From positions 1,922,001 through 1,986,000 of the forward strand of contig NC_020541.1 in the NCBI RefSeq assembly GCF_000230695.2: DNA of 64,000 nt, written 5' to 3'. The position numbers and the translations under genes are program-made. Numbering within the stretch: position 1 is the first letter of the stretch; each line of letters starts with the position of its first letter. Origin of the DNA: Rhodanobacter denitrificans (GTDB taxonomy: Bacteria; Pseudomonadota; Gammaproteobacteria; Xanthomonadales; Rhodanobacteraceae). A model generated the notes under the pieces. The model saw nothing but the letters and a program-made list of their open reading frames with translations. It was not told where the DNA came from and ran no database searches. Shown piece by piece: positions 36,446 through 45,102 of this stretch.

Positions 36446-37098
36446 TCACCACCGACCTGTTCGCCGCTGCACCCGCCCCTGTTCGTCAGGACGAGCCGCT
36501 GTGCGAAGGCGCGATGGTGCTGCGTGGGTTTGCCTTGGCCAGCGAGGCGGCGTTGCTGCAGGCGCTCGATGCGATCGTGACGCAGGCACCGTTCCGCCAC
36601 CTGGTCACGCCCGGCGGCTTCCGCATGTCGGTGGCGATGACCAACGCGGGATCGCTGGGCTGGGTCAGCGATCGCCGCGGTTACCGCTACGACCCGATCG
36701 ACCCGGACAGCGGCAAGCCATGGCCGCCGCTGCCGCCGGTCTTCCTGCAGCTGGCAGCTACCGCCGCCGCGCGTGCGGGCTTTGCCGGTTTCGTGCCGGA
36801 TGCCTGCCTGGTCAACCGCTACGAGGCGGGTACCCGGCTGAGCCTGCATCAGGACCGCGACGAGCACGACCTGGGCCAGCCGATCGTGTCGGTCTCGCTG
36901 GGCATCCCGGCGGTGTTCCTGTTCGGCGGCTTGCAGCGCTCGGACTACCCGCAACGCGTGCCGCTGGCGCATGGCGACGTGGTCGTGTGGGGCGGCCCCG
37001 CGCGGCTGCGCTATCACGGCGTGCTGCCGCTGAAGCCGAACCATCACGCCGTGCTGGGCGACTGCCGCATCAATCTCACGTTCCGGCGGGCCGGTTAG
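36442..37098 (+). CDS. alkB: DNA oxidative demethylase AlkB
   Basis: Removes 1-methyladenine and 3-methylcytosine from DNA and RNA by oxidative demethylation. The 218-residue product has the Fe(II) ligands H136 and D138 in LSLHQDRDE and H192 in YHGV, with the 2-oxoglutarate-binding RINLTFR at 209-215. LVNRYEAGT precedes the HxD motif as in E. coli AlkB. Third gene of the ada operon; the next start immediately follows its TAG stop. Confidence 0.96.
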   Translation: MITTDLFAAAPAPVRQDEPLCEGAMVLRGFALASEAALLQALDAIVTQAPFRHLVTPGGFRMSVAMTNAGSLGWVSDRRGYRYDPIDPDSGKPWPPLPPVFLQLAATAAARAGFAGFVPDACLVNRYEAGTRLSLHQDRDEHDLGQPIVSVSLGIPAVFLFGGLQRSDYPQRVPLAHGDVVVWGGPARLRYHGVLPLKPNHHAVLGDCRINLTFRRAG

Positions 37099-37746
37099 AT
37101 GAAGCGGACTGTCGATGCGTCCACATTCCTGGCCTCGATCGACGCCGATTGGGCAGGCCTGGTTGCGCAGGTCGGCCCCTGCGGTCACGAGCCGAAACCG
37201 GCGCGCGAGCCGTACGAGGCGCTGGTGCGCGCGGTGGCCTACCAGCAACTGCATGTGAAGGCCGGCGACGCGATCCTGGCGCGGCTGTTGGCTTTGCATC
37301 CGCGGCGGGCGTTTCCGTCGCCGGCGCAATTGCGCGATGCCGACTTCGACAGCATGCGCGCCTGCGGCTTTTCGGCGCGCAAGATCGAAACGATCCGCGG
37401 CATCGCCGCGGCCACGCTGAAAGGTGTGGTGCCGGACCTGTCCGCGGCCCTGGCGCTGCCGGACGAGGAACTGATCGCCCGGCTCAGCGTGCTGAAAGGG
37501 ATCGGCCGCTGGACGGTGGAGATGTTCCTGATCTACAGCCTGGACCGGCCCGACATCCTGCCGGCAGACGACTTCGGCGTGCGCGAGGGCTACCGTCTGC
37601 TGAAGTCGCTGGAAACGGCGCCCACACCGAAGGCGCTGGCGGCGATCGGTGCGGCCTGGAGTCCGTATCGTACTGCCGCTGCCTGGTATCTGTGGCGCGT
37701 GCCGCGGCCGTCGAAGGCGAAGGCTAAGCAGGCGGCAGTGGGCTGA
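37099..37746 (+). CDS. DNA-3-methyladenine glycosylase II (AlkA-like)
   Basis: A 215-residue HhH-GPD glycosylase that excises alkylated bases. The helix-hairpin-helix reads LKGIGRWTVEMFL (about 132-144) and the catalytic Asp is D158 in LPADDFGVREG. The AlkA N-terminal beta domain is absent, so it is of the shorter type. Last gene of the ada operon; its 3' end overlaps the convergent DUF2231 gene by 23 bp. Confidence 0.93.
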   Translation: MKRTVDASTFLASIDADWAGLVAQVGPCGHEPKPAREPYEALVRAVAYQQLHVKAGDAILARLLALHPRRAFPSPAQLRDADFDSMRACGFSARKIETIRGIAAATLKGVVPDLSAALALPDEELIARLSVLKGIGRWTVEMFLIYSLDRPDILPADDFGVREGYRLLKSLETAPTPKALAAIGAAWSPYRTAAAWYLWRVPRPSKAKAKQAAVG

Positions 37747-38152
37747 CGCCGAGCCGGTGTCCGTACACCAGCTTGCCGCCGAGCCAGCCGGCCACGCCCA
37801 GACACAGGAAGCCCAGCACGCTCAACCCGATCGCCAGCAGGCCCGGCTCGATGAAGTGCGTGCCGTGCAGGCGCAGGAACAGGCTGGCCACGTAGCAGCT
37901 CAGCGCGCCCATCACCATGAGCATGTGCCGGTTGACGTCCTTGAGCGCCGGGTTGTCTTCGGCGACCTTGGCCAGCTCGAGCAAGCCGGCCAGCATGGCG
38001 GGGATCGAGAAGCCGATCCCCGCCAGCAGCAGGATGCCGGCAAAGCGCCATGCCGGTTCGCCCCAGGCCAGGCTGGCCAGATCCGCCGCGGTGGCCAGCG
38101 ACCAGCAGGCGATCGGGAAATGCACCAGGGCCGGATGCAGCGGATGGCGCAT
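37724..38152 (-). CDS. DUF2231 membrane protein
   Basis: 142 residues and four predicted membrane helices, opening with the DUF2231 hallmark HPLHPALVHFPIACW. Function unknown; relatives are sometimes linked to haem or redox membrane proteins. It lies nine bases beyond the stop of the next upstream membrane-protein gene, probably in one operon. Confidence 0.85.
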   Translation of the reverse strand: MRHPLHPALVHFPIACWSLATAADLASLAWGEPAWRFAGILLLAGIGFSIPAMLAGLLELAKVAEDNPALKDVNRHMLMVMGALSCYVASLFLRLHGTHFIEPGLLAIGLSVLGFLCLGVAGWLGGKLVYGHRLGVSPLPPA

Positions 38153-38161
38153 GACAGCGGC

Positions 38162-38503
38162 TCAGGCCAGCAGCAGGCTGAGCAGGGTCAGGAAACCCAC
38201 CACCGCGACGCCGGCGTGCACGAACACCACGGCCTTCGGTGCGACCTGCTGGCGCAGGTGGAACGAGGCGAGGAAGAAGCCGCCCAGCGCGGCCAGCACC
38301 AGCAGGGCCAGCGCCGCGGTGAGCCGCCCCGGGGCCGCGCCCTGCAGCACCACGAGAATCAGCAACACCAGGCCGCTGGCGCCGAGCAGCGCGTGCAGCA
38401 TGGAAATTGCCCACGGCGCCAGCTTGCCGCGCAACACGCTGGAGGCCAGCACCAGACCGCCGATGGCGGCCACCGCAAAAACCAGAATCGCATAGAGCAG
38501 CAT
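38162..38503 (-). CDS. Small integral membrane protein
   Basis: 113 residues, almost entirely hydrophobic with four predicted helices (LLYAILVFAVAAIGGLVLAS, WAISMLHALLGASGLVLLIL, TAALALLVLAALGGFFLASF, AVVFVHAGVAVVGFLTLLSL). ATG 38503 has GGGGGAA close upstream. Family not recognised; its pairing with the DUF2231 gene suggests the two products act together. Confidence 0.7.
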   Translation of the reverse strand: MLLYAILVFAVAAIGGLVLASSVLRGKLAPWAISMLHALLGASGLVLLILVVLQGAAPGRLTAALALLVLAALGGFFLASFHLRQQVAPKAVVFVHAGVAVVGFLTLLSLLLA

Positions 38504-38699
38504 GTCGTTTCCCCCGGGTAGCGCGTTGATGAGTGGGTCGCTGCCGATCGGATGCGGCAGCCCCTCCAAAGGTTCCCGCGCCATGACGGCAGCCTCTGCA
38601 GGACGCGCTTTTCGGGCAACCCGCGCTCGACCATGGTGCAAGTGCCCATCCTGCGGCGGCTTGCTACCCTCGCCGGATCGTCCGGTTCGCGAGGCAGGC

Positions 38700-39623
38700 A
38701 TGGCAAATACCCACGGCATCCACACCATCGACACCGGCTTCGTGCGGCCGCGGTTCGACGCGGCCTACCTGGTCGTCGAGAACGGCCGCGGCGCGTTCAT
38801 CGACTGCGGCACCAACTTCTCGGTGTCGCGCCTGCTGGTGGCACTGGACGAGGCGGGAATCTCCGTTGCCGCGGTGGACTGGCTGATCCTCACCCACGTC
38901 CACCTGGACCATGCCGGCGGCGCCGGCGAGCTGATCGCGCGGCTGCCGAACGCGAAGCTGGTGGTGCATCCGCGCGGCGCCCGCCACATGATCGATCCCT
39001 CGGTGCTGTGGGCGGGCGCCAGCTCGGTGTACGGCGAGGCGGTGATGGAGCAGACCTATGGCCGGCTGCGCCCGGTCCCCGCCGAACGCGTCGTCGAGGC
39101 GCCGGACGGGCACGTGGTGGAACTGGCCGGCCGGCGGTTGCTGTGCATCGACACGCCCGGCCACGCGAGGCACCATCTCACCGTGTACGACGAGCGCGCC
39201 AACGTGTGTTTCACCGGCGACGTGTTCGGCCTGTCGTATCGCGATTTCGATACCGCGAACGGCCCGTTCATCCTGCCTACCACGTCGCCGGTGCAGTTCG
39301 ATCCGGAGGCGTTGCATGCGTCGATCGGGCGACTGGTCGCCCTGGAACCTGCCGCGATGTACCTCACCCACTACGGCCGGGTCGAGCCGGTGGAGCGGCT
39401 GGCTGCCGACCTGCATTTGCAGATAGACGCGATGGTCGCGCTGGCCCGCGCCGCGCACGGCAGGCCCGACCGGCATGCCGTGCTGATGGAGTCGCTGACC
39501 GATCTCTACGCGACTCGTGCCGCGGCCCACGGCTGGGGCCAGGGACGCGACGCCTTGCGCCAGCTGCTGGGCATGGACATCGAGTTGAATGCGCAAGGGC
39601 TGGAGGTCTGGCTGGATCGCTGA
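38700..39623 (+). CDS. MBL-fold metallo-hydrolase
   Basis: 307 residues with a metallo-beta-lactamase fold: THVHLDHAGG (H66, H68, D70, H71) supplies both metal sites, and DTPGHARHH and YLTHYG give the later His ligands. No signal peptide, so cytosolic. The HxHxDH motif and length suit a lactonase- or thioester-type hydrolase rather than a beta-lactamase. ATG 38700 has GAGG upstream. Convergent with the next gene, which encodes a second, exported enzyme of the same fold. Confidence 0.85.
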   Translation: MANTHGIHTIDTGFVRPRFDAAYLVVENGRGAFIDCGTNFSVSRLLVALDEAGISVAAVDWLILTHVHLDHAGGAGELIARLPNAKLVVHPRGARHMIDPSVLWAGASSVYGEAVMEQTYGRLRPVPAERVVEAPDGHVVELAGRRLLCIDTPGHARHHLTVYDERANVCFTGDVFGLSYRDFDTANGPFILPTTSPVQFDPEALHASIGRLVALEPAAMYLTHYGRVEPVERLAADLHLQIDAMVALARAAHGRPDRHAVLMESLTDLYATRAAAHGWGQGRDALRQLLGMDIELNAQGLEVWLDR

Positions 39624-39647
39624 TCCATCATGCCGGCCGGAGCCGGC

Positions 39648-40526
39648 TCACTTGCCTGCCGCGCGCGCGTCCTGCCGCTCCTTCGCCAGCCGCGCCTCGA
39701 AGCGCGGCTGCGCCGCCGCGGCATAGGCGCGACAAGCGCCGGTGTCGATCAAGGGGGCGGACGAATGCTCGCGATCGCGCGCGGCGATCTTCTGCATGAA
39801 GCCGCTGGCCTCGGGATGCGGGGTGATCAGGATGTCGCACGGCAAGCCGGCGACGGTGGCGAAGGACCGGCGGAAGCTGGCGACCCGCGCCGGGTCGTCG
39901 CTGTAGCGGAAGCCATCGCGGCCGAGCGCGGTGAGGCTGTCGACGTAGGCCAGCGCGAGGCAGTGTTCCTTTTCGCAGGAACGCCAGGTCCATGACGTGC
40001 TGCCCGGGGTGTGGCCTGGCGTGTAGTGCGCCGTGATGGCGATCGGCCCCACCCGCACGGCGGCACCATCGGCGACCACCTCGACCGGCGTGACCGCCGG
40101 ATAGCGTGGCGTCATGCCGTATTGCGGGTCGTCGGGATCATTGCCGCCCGAACGCAACTCCTTCGCTCCGGCCACGCTCGCCGCCACCGTGGCGCCGCTG
40201 TCGTGCGCCAGCCTGGCGATCGCTCCGGCATGGTCGGAGTGGGCGTGCGAGTTGAGGATCAGCTTGACGTCATGCAGGCGGAAGCCGAGCGTATGGATGT
40301 TCGCCTCGATCTGCGCCGCATTGCCTTCCAGCGTGCCGTCGATCAGCACGTGGCCCTGCGGCGAGGTGATCAGGATCGCGCTCAGTCCCTGCGTGCCCAC
40401 GTACCAGCTGTTGCCGTAGATGCGGAACGGCTGCTGCGGCGCGCTCCAGTGCGCCTCATCTGCCTGCGCGACACCCGCCGCGGTCAAAAAGGTAAGCAAC
40501 CATAGCGCGCGTAAAAATGGATTCAT
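39648..40526 (-). CDS. Subclass B3 metallo-beta-lactamase-like exported hydrolase
   Basis: 292 residues with a signal peptide (about 1-22) and a B3-type MBL domain: SHAHSDHAG (H94, H96, D98, H99), H172 in PGHTPGSTSW and H237 in TPHPEASG match the six zinc ligands of B3 enzymes (usually 116/118/120/121/196/263). The N-terminal FRIYGNSWYVGTQGLSAILI is also B3-like. Such enzymes hydrolyse carbapenems and other beta-lactams; activity is not proven by sequence. ATG 40526 has GGAG eight bases upstream. Environmental Xanthomonadales commonly carry chromosomal B3 genes. Confidence 0.88.
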   Translation of the reverse strand: MNPFLRALWLLTFLTAAGVAQADEAHWSAPQQPFRIYGNSWYVGTQGLSAILITSPQGHVLIDGTLEGNAAQIEANIHTLGFRLHDVKLILNSHAHSDHAGAIARLAHDSGATVAASVAGAKELRSGGNDPDDPQYGMTPRYPAVTPVEVVADGAAVRVGPIAITAHYTPGHTPGSTSWTWRSCEKEHCLALAYVDSLTALGRDGFRYSDDPARVASFRRSFATVAGLPCDILITPHPEASGFMQKIAARDREHSSAPLIDTGACRAYAAAAQPRFEARLAKERQDARAAGK

Positions 40527-40619
40527 GCGTGGGACTCCGTGGGGACGAAGCCGCCATGCTGGCGGGCGGCGCGGCACTGGTGCGGGCACCGCTCGGGCAA
40601 ATTGCGGGCGCGACGCCGC

Positions 40620-40967
40620 TCAGGCCAGCCGCGTGCCGTTCGGTACCGGGCGTTCGACCGCGGTGAGCACCACACCCTCGTCGGTGGGAAAGCCGGTGAG
40701 CAGGAACTGCGAGCGGAACGGGCCGATCTGCTTTTCGGGGAAGTTGATCACGCCCACGACCTGCCGGCCGAGCAGATCCCCGGCCTGGTACAACGCGGCG
40801 ATCTGCGCGCTGGTCTTCTTCTCGCCATAAGGGCCGAAGTCCACCCACACTTTCCACGCCGGCTTGCGCGCTTCGGGAAACGGTTCGACCCGGGTCACCG
40901 TGCCGGCGACGACCAACACTTTCTCGAAATCGGCCCAGCTGATCTCGGGGTGATTCGCTGCACTCAT
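40620..40967 (-). CDS. csaA: CsaA-type tRNA-binding protein
   Basis: A 115-residue stand-alone tRNA-binding (EMAP-II-like OB) domain: VLVVAGTVTRVEPFPEARKP, AWKVWVDFGPYGEKKTSAQI, VVGVINFPEKQIGPFRSQFL. CsaA proteins bind tRNA and have been reported to show chaperone-like activity in secretion. The start at 40967 overlaps the FAD oxidoreductase stop by four bases, an odd but translationally coupled pairing. Confidence 0.9.
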   Translation of the reverse strand: MSAANHPEISWADFEKVLVVAGTVTRVEPFPEARKPAWKVWVDFGPYGEKKTSAQIAALYQAGDLLGRQVVGVINFPEKQIGPFRSQFLLTGFPTDEGVVLTAVERPVPNGTRLA

Positions 40968-42253
40968 CCTTCCAACCTCGTCTTCAGACAGTCGCGGCTT
41001 TGCTGCCACCAGTAGCTGGCCTGCGCCGCCAGATAACCGAACGGACGGTGCGTGTTGCCCAGGCCATAGTCGGCAAAACGTTTCCAACCATCGTCACCAT
41101 CGGCGATCGCCGCCGCCAGCAGTTCGCCGGCCGCACAGGTCGGGGCCAGGCCGTGGCCGCCGAACGCCTGCGCCCACCAGAGGCCGTCGTCGCTGCCGCC
41201 GATCTGCGGCATCTGGTGCCGTGCGTAGCTCATCAGGCCCGACCAGGCGTGCTCGATCCGCACGCCGGCCAGTTGCGGGAACACCCGCAGCAGGTCCCGC
41301 GTCAGCAGGCGCTGCACGCCGCGCGGCGAGCGGTTGAGCACCGAGATGCGCCCGCCCCACAGCAGCCGCGTATCCGGCAGCGCGCGGTAGTAGTCGAACG
41401 CGAAGCGGCTGTCGTAGATCGCCGCGCGGGTGTGCAGGCATTCGTCCAGCCGATCGCCGAGCGCTTCGGTGACCATCACGTAGGTGGCGATCGGCAGGAT
41501 CGCCCGGTCGATCGGTTTGCGCAGGCCGGCCAGATAACCGCCGCAGGCCAGCACGACCTGGTCGGCCAGCAGCTCGCCCTGCGCCGTACGCAGGCGCCAC
41601 TGCCGGCCTTCGCGCGCGAGGCTGCGCACACCGCTGTGCTCGTGGATGCGCACGCCCTGCCCGGCCGCCGCCGCGGCCAAACCGATCGCATAATTGAGCG
41701 GATGCAGGTGCAGCGCGTCACGCTCGTACAGGCCGTCGTGATAACGCTCGCTGCGGATGCGTGCGCGCAACTCCGCTTCGGGCAACCACTGCCAGTTCAC
41801 GTGGTAGTGTTCGGCCAGCAGTTGCTGGCGCCGGCGCAGCACCGCGGGGTCACGGAACCAGTTGGCCCAGATCACACCTTCGTCGACCGCGTCGCAGGGG
41901 ATGGCGTATTCGGCGACACGCCGGCGGATGCGCCCGACCGCCGCGGTGGTCAGCTGGAACAAGGCCTGCGCACGCGCCTCGCCCAACTGGTCGAGCAGTG
42001 CCTGCTCACCCAGCGAATAGCCGGCGAAGACGAAACCGCCATTGCGACCGGATGCGCCGAAACCGACCTGCTCGCGCTCCAGCAGCACCACGTCGCGCAC
42101 GCCGCGCTCGGCCAGGCCCAGCGCGGTGTTCAAGCCGGCAAAGCCGCCGCCGATCACGGCAACACGTGCGTGCGTGCTGCCCTGAAGCGGTTCCCAGGCC
42201 GGGTACGGCGTGGCGGTGGCGCGGTAGTAGGACGTAGGCGAGGGGGATTTCAT
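40964..42253 (-). CDS. FAD-dependent amine/amino-acid oxidoreductase (DAO family)
   Basis: 429 residues with the FAD-binding motif VAVIGGGFAGLNTALGLAER near residue 30, the GFGASGRNGGFVF segment and late GHGLAPTCAAGELLA, as in the OrdL/PuuB group of DAO-type oxidases. It may oxidise gamma-glutamylputrescine or another amine, but no polyamine genes flank it. It is translationally coupled with csaA. Confidence 0.85.
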   Translation of the reverse strand: MKSPSPTSYYRATATPYPAWEPLQGSTHARVAVIGGGFAGLNTALGLAERGVRDVVLLEREQVGFGASGRNGGFVFAGYSLGEQALLDQLGEARAQALFQLTTAAVGRIRRRVAEYAIPCDAVDEGVIWANWFRDPAVLRRRQQLLAEHYHVNWQWLPEAELRARIRSERYHDGLYERDALHLHPLNYAIGLAAAAAGQGVRIHEHSGVRSLAREGRQWRLRTAQGELLADQVVLACGGYLAGLRKPIDRAILPIATYVMVTEALGDRLDECLHTRAAIYDSRFAFDYYRALPDTRLLWGGRISVLNRSPRGVQRLLTRDLLRVFPQLAGVRIEHAWSGLMSYARHQMPQIGGSDDGLWWAQAFGGHGLAPTCAAGELLAAAIADGDDGWKRFADYGLGNTHRPFGYLAAQASYWWQQSRDCLKTRLEG

Positions 42254-42331
42254 GCTGCAGCGACAGGCGGCACCGGTGTCCGTGACTGGGCAAGCATATC
42301 CTTCATGCCAGGACGTCGTGGCAGCCGTGGT

Positions 42332-43207
42332 TCAAAGCTGGCCGAGGAACTCTCGCACGGTGGGCGCGAGTTTCGGGTCCTGCATGGCCATGTGCATGGT
42401 GGCGCGCACCAGTCCGGCCTTGTTGCCGCAATCGAAACGGGTGCCTTCGAAGCGGTAGGCCAGCACCTTGCCCTGCTCCTTCAGCAGCGCGTCGATCGCG
42501 TCGGTGAGCTGGATCTCGCCGCCGGCGCCGGGCGTGGTCTGCTCCAGCAACTGGAAGATGCGGCCGGGCAACACGTAGCGGCCGACCACGGCCAGGTTCG
42601 ACGGTGCGTCGGCCGGCTTGGGTTTCTCCACCATGCTGCGGATCCGCGCGCTGCGCTCGTCGACCGGCACGGCGTCGACGATGCCGTACTTGTCGGTCTG
42701 GTCGTGGGGGACTTCCTCCACCGCGATCACGCCGGCGGCTTGCGCATCGGCGAGCTCCGCCATCTGCCGCAGCGCACCCTTGCCGGCGCCGTTCCAGATC
42801 AGGTCGTCCGGCAGGATCACGCCGAACGGCTCGTCGCCGACCACCGGCTTGGCGCACAGCACGGCGTGGCCCAGGCCGAGCGCCTCGGGCTGGGTCACGA
42901 AGATCGCCCGCACGTGCCGCGGCAGGGTGCCCTGCACCAGCGCCAGCAGTTCGGCCTTGCCCTTCTCCTGCAGCTTCGATTCCAGCTCGTAGGCCTTGTC
43001 GAAATAGTCGGCGATCGCGTGCTTGTAGCGGTTGGTGACGAAGACCAGGGTGTCGGCACCCGCATCCACCGCCTCGTCGACGGCGTACTGGATCAGCGGC
43101 TTGTCGAGCACCGGCAGCATTTCCTTGGCGACCACCTTGGTCGCCGGCAGGAAACGCGTGCCGAGTCCGGCCACGGGAAACACCACTTTGCGCAGGGGCT
43201 TGCTCAC
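42332..43207 (-). CDS. galU: UTP-glucose-1-phosphate uridylyltransferase
   Basis: Makes UDP-glucose for LPS, exopolysaccharide and trehalose. The 291-residue product has the nucleotidyltransferase signature VFPVAGLGTRFLPATKVVAK and KEMLPVLDKPLIQY, with FGVILPDDL and VEKPKP. It begins with GTG 43207, which overlaps the previous gene's TGA, and GGAG lies seven bases upstream. It is the last gene of the polysaccharide run. Confidence 0.96.
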   Translation of the reverse strand: MSKPLRKVVFPVAGLGTRFLPATKVVAKEMLPVLDKPLIQYAVDEAVDAGADTLVFVTNRYKHAIADYFDKAYELESKLQEKGKAELLALVQGTLPRHVRAIFVTQPEALGLGHAVLCAKPVVGDEPFGVILPDDLIWNGAGKGALRQMAELADAQAAGVIAVEEVPHDQTDKYGIVDAVPVDERSARIRSMVEKPKPADAPSNLAVVGRYVLPGRIFQLLEQTTPGAGGEIQLTDAIDALLKEQGKVLAYRFEGTRFDCGNKAGLVRATMHMAMQDPKLAPTVREFLGQL

Positions 43208-45102
43208 TCATTGATCTCCGGGTTGGCACGGCGGATCGACACCACGTTGTCCGGTTGCACCGTTTCGCTCCAGCGGAACGAAGGCAGCAGGCTGGACACG
43301 CAGCGCCGAAGTTCTTCCTCATTGAAAACCTCGGCCGCCTCGGCAGCCTTGTGCAGCAGGGCCTGCAGCAACTCCCACGACACCTCGCGATGTTGCGCCA
43401 GGAATATCTTGGCGTGCGCGGTGGCGCTGTAGTTTTCCAGCGGATGGAAAAGTTCCTCGAACAGCTTTTCGCCCGCGCGCAGGCCGGTGTACACGATCGG
43501 AATCTCGCTGCCGGGCTTCTTGCCGGCGAGGCGGATCATCTGCTCGGCCAGATCGCGGATCTTCACCGGCTCGCCCATGTCGAGCGCGAAGATCTCGCCG
43601 CCCTTGCCGATGCTGGCGGTCTGCAGGATCAGCTGGCAGGCTTCGGGGATCGTCATGAAGTAGCGCGATATTTCCGGGTGCGTCACGGTGACCGGGCCGC
43701 CGTCGCGGATCTGCCGGCGGAACAGCGGCACCACGGAGCCGGCTGAATCCAGCACGTTGCCGAAACGCACCGTCATGAAGCGGGTGGCGGCATGTGCGTC
43801 GAGGTTCTGGCAGTAGATCTCGGCAATGCGCTTGCAGGCGCCCATCACGCTGGTCGGGTTGACCGCCTTGTCGGTGGAAATCAGCACGAAACACTCGACC
43901 CCGGCTTCGCAGGCTGCATCGGCCACCGTGCGCGTGCCCAGCGCATTGTTGCGAAACGCCGCGCGAAGCTGGTTCTGCAACAGCGGCACATGCTTGTAGG
44001 CGGCGGCATGGAACACCACCTGCGGCCGGACGTCCGCAAATGCCTTGCGCATGGCGACCTGGTCGCCGCAGTTGGCCAGGATGCCGTCGAAGATCAGTTC
44101 GGGAAAATCCGCGCGCAGCTCCTGGCTGATCCGGTACAGGTTGTATTCGCTCTGCTCGATCACGGTAAGCGACTGCGCGCCCAGCCGGGCGACCTGGCGG
44201 CACAGTTCCGAGCCGATCGAGCCGCCGCCGCCGGTGACCAGCACGCACTTGCCGCTCAGCGTTTCGCGGATCGCGGTCCAGTCCAGCTCCACCGTGTCGC
44301 GACCGAGCAGGTCCTCGATCGCCACTTCCTTGATCTGGTTGAACTGGGCGCGGCCAGCCACCACGTCCTCCAGCCGCGGCACCGTCCGGTACGGCAGGCC
44401 GGTGGCGTCGCACAGCGAAACCACCCGCCGCATCTCGCTCGTCGACGCACCGGGCAGCGCGATCAGCAGCATGTCGATCGCCACTTCGCGGGCTACCTCG
44501 GGCAACTGGTCGAGTTGCCCCAGCATCGGGTGGCCGTTGATGCTGGCGCCGCGCAGGCTGGGCTTGTCGTCGACGAAGCCGACCACGGCATAGCGGTTGT
44601 CGCGGTGCAGGTCGCGCGAAAGCACTTCACCGGCGCGATCGGCGCCGACGATCAGCACGCGCTTCGCAACCTGGTTCTGCAGCAGGTCGTTGCGGCTGTC
44701 TTTCCAGTAGCGGTAGGCCAGACGCGGTACGCCGAGCAACGCGGCGAGCAGCAGCGGGTAAAGCGCCAGCACCGAACGCGGTACGCCCTCCAGCCGGTCA
44801 TACAGGAACAGCGACACGCCGACGAACAGCGAACCGATCACGACCGCGCGCGCGATGTTCCACAGGTCCGGCAGGCTGGCGAAACGCCAGACGCTCTTGT
44901 ACAACCCGGTCCAGCGGAAGATCAGCCCCTGCACCAGCAGCACGATCGGAAACTCGAGTATCCCGAAACTGACGACCTCGTCCGGTTTCAGCGCATACCT
45001 CAGCAGTTTGGCGATCCACCATGCGAGCACGGCCATGGCCAGGTCGTGCAACACGACGGCGATACGCGGGTGGATGAAGCCGACGAGCTTACGCAGCGAC
45101 AT
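43204..45102 (-). CDS. Membrane-bound UDP-sugar 4,6-dehydratase (CapD/WbpM type)
   Basis: 632 residues: four or more N-terminal membrane helices, a first Rossmann-like region, and an extended SDR domain from about 280 with VLVTGGGGSIGSELCRQVAR and the catalytic STDK...VMGACKR, where Met replaces the usual Tyr as in WbpM/FlaA1-type dehydratases. These make UDP-4-keto-6-deoxy sugars for O-antigen or capsule. It overlaps the glycosyltransferase gene by 14 bp and galU by four bases. Confidence 0.93.
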   Translation of the reverse strand: MSLRKLVGFIHPRIAVVLHDLAMAVLAWWIAKLLRYALKPDEVVSFGILEFPIVLLVQGLIFRWTGLYKSVWRFASLPDLWNIARAVVIGSLFVGVSLFLYDRLEGVPRSVLALYPLLLAALLGVPRLAYRYWKDSRNDLLQNQVAKRVLIVGADRAGEVLSRDLHRDNRYAVVGFVDDKPSLRGASINGHPMLGQLDQLPEVAREVAIDMLLIALPGASTSEMRRVVSLCDATGLPYRTVPRLEDVVAGRAQFNQIKEVAIEDLLGRDTVELDWTAIRETLSGKCVLVTGGGGSIGSELCRQVARLGAQSLTVIEQSEYNLYRISQELRADFPELIFDGILANCGDQVAMRKAFADVRPQVVFHAAAYKHVPLLQNQLRAAFRNNALGTRTVADAACEAGVECFVLISTDKAVNPTSVMGACKRIAEIYCQNLDAHAATRFMTVRFGNVLDSAGSVVPLFRRQIRDGGPVTVTHPEISRYFMTIPEACQLILQTASIGKGGEIFALDMGEPVKIRDLAEQMIRLAGKKPGSEIPIVYTGLRAGEKLFEELFHPLENYSATAHAKIFLAQHREVSWELLQALLHKAAEAAEVFNEEELRRCVSSLLPSFRWSETVQPDNVVSIRRANPEINE

